A stretch of DNA of 64,000 nt, from assembly GCF_965638725.1 (NCBI RefSeq), contig NC_134949.1, forward strand, positions 41,258,151 to 41,322,150. Direction: 5' to 3'. The position numbers were made by a program, and so were the translations under genes. The notes under the pieces were generated by a model, which searched no databases, was not told the DNA's origin, and saw only the letters and a program-made list of their open reading frames with translations. This DNA is from Aptenodytes patagonicus (lineage: Eukaryota > Chordata > Aves > Sphenisciformes > Spheniscidae). Below, piece by piece: positions 58,137 through 64,000 of the stretch (position 1 is its first letter; the number at the start of each line of letters is the position of its first letter).

Positions 58137-61100
58137 TTTCTGCTAATTCTTTCTCTTTTCAGTTAGTGGAAGGAGTGAATGCTCAGAGACAAAGCAGAGT
58201 ATATCAGTGGAGATGAATGCATTGCTGGAAAGAGATGTTTCAGGGAGGTTCATTGTCTACCATTCTTCTCTTTTGCTGTGGATGGGGTGTGGAGATAGGT
58301 ATGAAAATTAAGTGCCAACTGGCAGCTTCAACGTGGCTCTTGTCAGGGGGAGTATCTGCTAAAAAGAAGAAAAAAAAAAAAAGTGCGTGGAAAGGAGTGG
58401 AGTCAGGAGGAATTGTGGGCACAGGGGTTAGAAGAGCGAGTGCAGGCAGTGCCAAAGCAGATGGGAGTGAGCACCAGTGAAAGGAAGGGGCTGGGTGGTG
58501 GAGAGTGGGAAGAGGAATGTCGATGGAAGGCAGTGCTGAAAGAAGAATTTTGCATGGTTTCACTTTTGCTACTCCTACTCCTATTCCAAAATGGTTGCAG
58601 CATATGTTGCAGGACTGGCAGTGTGTGGGCCTGACCACAGCTTGGTCAGCTGCGCAGGGTAGGACCTCCACTGGCTGTCTGAATCCATGCGCGTTACATT
58701 TTGAAGTGAGCTCTACAGCCAGGTACATCTTGCTTTTATTAAACATTACTGTAGAGTCATCAGTGCCGAGTAATTTGTCACGATACAGAGAAAGACCTTG
58801 AGGCTAAGAAAGATCTTATGAGAAGAGTCATAGCACCATAAGGCCAACCTTTATTGCATTGCTGCTGTTTTGTTATTACTTTATCTAAGATGTAATTAGA
58901 GATCACAAGCTCCTGGTTAGTAAAAATCTTAATTCAATACCTTACAGTACAGTTAAGTCTTATCCTGGCCAATGAGGAGGAGTTGTAATAATCTGGCTAA
59001 AGGAGAATAAGGTAATTACTGTTTCCGTAGTGCTCCATGGCTTGCGGAGAGCCTGCATAAATGTCCTGGCACTGAATTCTCTTAGGCTTGTGTTTGGGGG
59101 GCTCGCTCAGTTTGGTTCGGCATCACACAAAAAGATAGAGTGATCTCAAAAATGGGATCTGTGCAGTAATAGTCGCTTGATTCTGCACAAGTGAAAAATC
59201 CTTTTTGTCCAGGAAGGGCTAGTGAATGGAGTCACATAAGCAGACTTAGGTCAGAATCAGTGCACGTCCAACAGCCCATGTTAGTTTAGGTCCAGCACCA
59301 TGGGACCATGGTTTTATACTTGTCCTTAAGACAAGATGACTGGAGGTAGTGTAGTGCTTCTAGCCCTCCCTGGAGAGCTGGGCTAGGCATTCCCTCATCT
59401 GCAGTGCGGTGATCAGTCTGAGGAGACTGAAGAGCTGACTTTCGTTAATAGTCTAAAAAAAAGTAAAGTCAGGTTTAACAACTATTCAGAATAACTTTTT
59501 CCCCAGTGGGTTCTGTCATTTGTTAGTTACTAGAAAAAAACAAAACCATAGGTTCTCTGTAAAATAACTCTGCACTTATTGTGCGGTTCAGCCTGTAGCT
59601 TTTAGAAAATTATTCTGTATTTGAAAAATGTGTTAATATTTTTATGTAATAGCAGTAATGACCTCAAGACCAGGCATTTTCTGTCAGTTAATGACTACCT
59701 GGGTTAAAGGCCTGAGGCTCTGCCTTAGGCCCTCTCTTCAGCTGCTGGTTATTAACTGCCAGCAAAGTCTCTCCATCAGTTATTATTTATTAATCAGTAT
59801 TGAAGCAATTATACACCAGATAATTCTTTGTGGGTGAGCAAATTGGTTACAGCAGAATGATATAGCTATCAAAAGTAGAATTAGTCCTCAATTAAAACTA
59901 AGTTTTTTTCCTCTGCAACCTGAATTCAGTCCAGCTCCAGAGTTGAGCTCTACTTTCTAAGCCCACCTATACCTGAAAAGTAACTTTTGTTAGCCCATCA
60001 CTTACCACTGGGAGGCCACACGTGTATCTGATAAACAGAGAGCAGCTAATGCAGGAAGCACAAGGCATATTTCTGAAGCCTGGTGCAATGCAGACTTGTA
60101 ACGTTTGATCTTTATATGTCCTGGAATGCTGTTCTGATAGGGATATGGTGATACTCATTTTTTGGTCTTTATTACAAATGTCCCACTCTTGCCTTCCGCA
60201 AAATAGCTTTCATCAAACAGTTAAAAATAAAATGCATGTTACAAAGAATATGATGGGAGGTATGCAGTTATATTGAGCTAGAAAAGCATGCAGATGTATG
60301 AACATGGGTAGGTGTGTTTGTGCTTTCTTTTGCTTGTATGAAATTTTCTCTGTAGTAACAACAGAAAGGCTGGTTCTACAAGTACCTTTTACCGAGTTTA
60401 GTGCTTGCTATTTGGAATTGTTTTAGTTAAGTGGGAAACCATAATATACTACATTAGTAATCCAAAGAAATCATAGCGTTTTCAGATTCATCGCATCAAT
60501 ATTTGTTTACCCATTCTGTTTCAGGTTTGTATATTGAAAATGACTTTTAGTTTAGTAATTTTTAAATACTGTAGCTACAAAATTGCTACAAACAAACAAA
60601 AACCTATGTGATCAGCATTCATGCTAAACTGAGTATGCCAGGGAATCTGTTAAAAACATGAATTGCAAACGTGCAATCCATTGTTATTGATTTCTGGTTG
60701 AATTTGTAAGTTGAATGCACTAGGAAAACACTGGACATGTATTATGCTTACTCCTTTAAAAAAAATGCTCTCCGTCAGCACTTGTAGTACATGTAGTATT
60801 TAAATGTGCTATTTATTTTATTAACATAAACTCTCAGGTGCACTCTGCAAATAATATTATTGAGTTGAAAGACTTGAGTTTGGGAACAATGTTTTGTTTT
60901 GGTTTTGCCTAGGAAGATCACCTGTAAGTATCTGGTGGCAGTGGTGTACTGAACTTTGTATGTAGTAGCAAGAAGACTTTGAAAAGTGTAAATTCTTAAT
61001 TTATGGCTCATTTGTAGGCTTATGGCTTGCTTGCAGTAACAGGGAGCAGAGAGAGAGGCAGCACCTGTGATTGCTGTTCTGACAAGCATCAGGCCAGGGT

Positions 61101-61164
61101 CTTGATTGCAATTCTGTACCTTCAAGAGCATTGCTTCGTCTGGGGTATCTTCTGGCTGTTCATT

Positions 61165-61190
61165 AGAAAAGAAAAGAAAAGAAAGAAAAA
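61165..61190. repeat. (AAAAG)n-like purine microsatellite
   Basis: Repeats of AAAAG/AAAG form an all-purine tract on the TRHDE coding strand. Confidence 0.85.
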
Positions 61191-63141
61191 TCTGGGACTC
61201 TTAGTAGTTTCCACTCCTTCCCTGCCATTTGCTCAGAGAAGTAGTGTGAAGTCCCTGCAGTTCCTCCGTTTTCCCACATTACAAGCAGGGGAAGGAGGGA
61301 GATGGAGGAAGAAAGACTTTACTTCCTTTTCCTTTCATGTACTAATGAGCATATGCTTAGTAGTACGTACTGTGACAATGTAAGTCATAGTGAAGGCTGA
61401 ACACTCGAGCTGTGCTCTGCTTTCTGTACTACATTCTTTCATGTCTCCTTATGCCTCTTATGTTCTGCTGTCGTATTTGACTTCATTAACTTACTCGTTA
61501 AGGTCTCTGTCCTTGGCATCAACATGAGTTCTGCTTTCTGACATCCAAGGAAGTAGCTAAGAGTCTATTAACATGTTTCCATAAGAGTCATGCTCTTGCT
61601 ATAAAAGCAAAAATGAAGTGCTGAATAATCTGTAGGAGGTATCTCACCCCAGGACAACGTAAAGGTGACCACATTCCTGCACCAGCCTGAACATCTGTCA
61701 GTCAAACCAGTGTTAGCCTGTATACCCACCATAGTAACTGCGCTCTGTGCAGTGAAAATAGATTACTGAGGCAGGTGGTTAGTTCACATCTAGTTGAGTG
61801 ACAGATACAGTATTCGTGAAGGAGGAGAGTGATGTGTACTTTTATTTATTTATAGACCAGTCTCTCCTCCAGGGTTTAGGTAAGTTTTAATCATATTTTT
61901 CATACAGAAACAAGAAATTTAGCCTATTTGTTCCCAGTTTTTATGGCCAGTGGTGGGAAAGTAACCACTCATTTCAGAGATTCATAACTGTTGTCAGTCC
62001 AACCCCTCCTTTTCTGACAGTCAAATATCTGTAACGTTCACCTTTTAGGCTTGCCTTTACCTCAGTTTTTTGTTGGAAAACCTGCATAAATGCCATCTTA
62101 TTTTTGCCTTTGTCCCAGTATTTTTTGCTGCCTGGAGTAGACGAAAGGCTCTATGGTTTGTGGTGTTACCCCCATTTGCACTAGTAGAGGAGCTAGTCTG
62201 TCTGTTTGATTTTTCTATGAAGATGTCCGTACGTTTAACAAGACTCTTTCATTCTTCCAGTGGGGTGCTTTCACACTTCAGGTACCTCTTCTGAAGATTT
62301 TTTTATCAGATGCGAGAATGGCACAGCTTCACAGCATAAATGTACTTTTCCAGGGTGCAGCCTGGCACAGACTGGCTTCACGTGTCCTTCCCTGCTACTG
62401 TCCAAAGGCGTTGTTTGCACAGGGCAAAGTCTGCAGCTGTGGGAATAGCCAGGGTGACTCGACCGCCTTGCAAACGGTGGTTTCATTCTCGAGTTTATTC
62501 TGTCTTGTAGCAGCTGCTGTGGCTGCCCAACTGCTCGAGCCCTGCATGCGGCCCCGTCCCCTGGCACCCCTCTCATGCAGTGGGGTGGGGACAGGTGGCA
62601 GAGAACCAGCCGCGTTGGCCTGGTTCCGCTGAATGGTACCCCTAGGAGATCCTCCACTGCTCCTGTCTGGCAGCTTTCTGGCTGCTGTGTGCTGTTGAGA
62701 CATAGCAAGAGCAGCCAGAGATGGGAACTGAGCCTGTTATCTTCTTATTTGGAATAGCATAATTTGAAAGCAGATTATGTTTCTCTTTGAAGGGTAAATG
62801 ACCTAAAGTGTATTTAAAAAAAGTTATCCCATAGCGGATTATCCTGAAAAATATTTAGTGATGCGTTTTGTTTCACAGCATGCAGTGGAGCTGTGTGGCA
62901 GCGTGGGACAGAACGAGAAGACTAATACTTTATTTATTTGAAATGACTACAGTGGGGGAGGGGATAAGAAGCAAAAGGTGGTTATTAGCATTCACTGGGG
63001 GCACCTCTGCGGGTACCCACACTTTCTTCCCTCTCACCCTCCCTTTCCTGAGAGCAGTGGATAGTTTGGTAGTCACAGCAGGTTGGAACCTCAATTAAGA
63101 GTTCGTAACCTCAGGACAGCAAACGGTACCTTAGTTAATAA

Positions 63142-63234
63142 AGATAAAAGAAGAAGGGAATAAAAGGTGGAGGAGATAAAAGACGGGAATAAAAGGTGGA
63201 GGAGACAAAAGAAGAAGGGAATAAAAGGTGGAGG
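63142..63234. repeat. Purine-rich minisatellite, three units of 32/29/32 bp
   Basis: Three tandem copies lie at 63142-63173, 63174-63202 and 63203-63234. Each unit begins AGATAAAAG or AGACAAAAG and closes with GGGAATAAAAGGTGGAGG. The middle unit lacks 3 bp. A partial fourth (AGGAAGAAGGGAAGTGG) follows. The tract is almost free of C and is deep in intron 2. Confidence 0.9.
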
Positions 63235-63618
63235 AGGAAGAAGGGAAGTGGATTGCTATGGATTAATTTCAAAGAAAGAAGTATACCTACTGAATCATTC
63301 GCATACCACACGTGTTTCTTGTAGTTCTCCAGTCCTCTGGCTAATTAAATCACAGTCCGTGGTTGAACAGCAGTACATCATGCTGTGTTTTGTTTTACTG
63401 AAAAGTGTTCCTATATGTTTAAAATTTGATAATGTTGTTTTGGAGTAAGTTCATTGTTACCCTTTAAATACTGTGGGGAAAAAAGGGAGACTGATTTATA
63501 CCTGGTGAGAAAGTTTGATAGTTTTTTGTCTGACCTGAGTAATTCAGATAGAAGCCCAAATCTGTATGTGGGAATGTCAATGAGTGATAACATGTACTGC
63601 TTCATTTAAAGTCATATG

Positions 63619-63640
63619 TATGAATGCATATGCATTCATA
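63619..63640. promoter_or_regulatory. Perfect 22-bp palindrome containing a POU-dimer (MORE-type) site
   Basis: Both halves read TATGAATGCAT towards the centre. The core ATGCATATGCAT (63624-63635) is the sequence I know as the MORE element, bound by POU-family dimers (Oct-1, Oct-4, Pit-1 type). It also holds two TATGCAT half-sites of the kind Pit-1 binds. Location in an intron of a neuroendocrine gene is suggestive, but binding is inferred. Confidence 0.45.
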
Positions 63641-64000
63641 AAATAAATACTTATATTTTTGGCTACCGCTGTGTCAGAGAAGATACAAGCTTTTTTCCCC
63701 TGGACTAAAGGAATAATTCTCTTCATCTTACTGAAGTTCTGCTGGCTGGATTCAGGTGATGGAAAGGGAATGATGCCCAAACTTGGTTTTCTTCTCTTCA
63801 TTAACCTTTGTTTTTTATTCCTTAGCAATTCCATATGTTTAAAATGTGTTAAATATGCAGTTCTAGAGTAAGAGAACACAGAGTGATCACAGGGAATATC
63901 TGATATATTTCAGTTCGCAGTACTTTTACTATATCACCTTTCTGTGGTAAGCACCAGCAAAGGTAGTAGTAGCATTCTGCCCTTATTTGGAAGCCTCCTC

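Larger units (their letters stand above)
52435..64000 (+). other. TRHDE: TRHDE intron 2 (5' part, continues past the window)
   Basis: From the GTAAGT donor to the window end I find no third coding exon. The expected continuation after SGVA (V-R-L-Y-A-R-P-D in mammals) does not appear in the translated frames, including short ones that I looked through. The intron carries a head-to-head CR1 pair, a solo LTR, GT, AT and G-run simple repeats, a minisatellite and a 22-bp palindrome, each listed separately. Open frames up to 168 codons here (for example 58,240-58,746 on the minus strand) have no family resemblance. Confidence 0.8.

Noticed and set aside
58240-58746. 168-codon minus-strand open frame in intron 2
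   Set aside because: It includes a poly-Phe run translated from a poly-A tract and has no homology that I recognise.
1-64000. CRISPR array, bacterial operon, tRNA or rRNA genes
   Set aside because: There are no regularly spaced direct repeats, no cloverleaf tRNA or rRNA signature, and all other evidence is vertebrate nuclear DNA.

Overview
The window is eukaryotic nuclear DNA, almost certainly from a bird. It has long AT-leaning non-coding stretches, one GC-rich CpG island, a spliced vertebrate gene with clean GT-AG introns, several 5'-truncated CR1 LINE ends (the commonest avian repeat) and two solo LTRs of a family I know from neoavian genomes. There is no bacterial operon, tRNA, rRNA or CRISPR array. 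The species cannot be fixed from the sequence alone.

Layout. Positions 1 to about 44,550 are intergenic, upstream of the gene. I find no protein-coding gene there. This stretch holds three CR1 fragments (about 11,281, 15,975 and 20,004), one solo LTR (9,369-9,964), two degenerate copies of an old palindromic interspersed repeat (about 1,181 and 18,699), a possible ancient SINE/LINE tail (about 23,970), simple repeats, and an unusual string of hairpins at 34,092-34,313. From about 44,600 to 47,290 lies a CpG island carrying a TATA-box promoter, a 5' leader with four upstream ORFs, and the first coding exon of TRHDE (45,620-46,443). Intron 1 runs 46,444-52,160. Exon 2 is 52,161-52,434. The rest of the window (52,435-64,000) is the beginning of intron 2, with a head-to-head CR1 pair, a second solo LTR, a three-unit minisatellite and a perfect 22-bp palindrome.

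The gene. TRHDE encodes the thyrotropin-releasing-hormone-degrading ectoenzyme (pyroglutamyl-peptidase II), a type II membrane zinc aminopeptidase of family M1. The two exons give the cytoplasmic tail, transmembrane anchor, stalk and most of the N-terminal beta domain, 366 residues in all. The GAMEN and HEXXH catalytic motifs lie in later exons beyond the right edge. Exon 1 ends after two bases of an Arg codon and exon 2 supplies the third, so the reading frame joins correctly.

The most interesting points are the hairpin string at 34.1-34.3 kb, the four-uORF leader whose last uORF stops in a UGAUG overlap with the main start codon, an alternative start question with an avian N-terminal extension, and a perfect POU-dimer (MORE-type) palindrome in intron 2.
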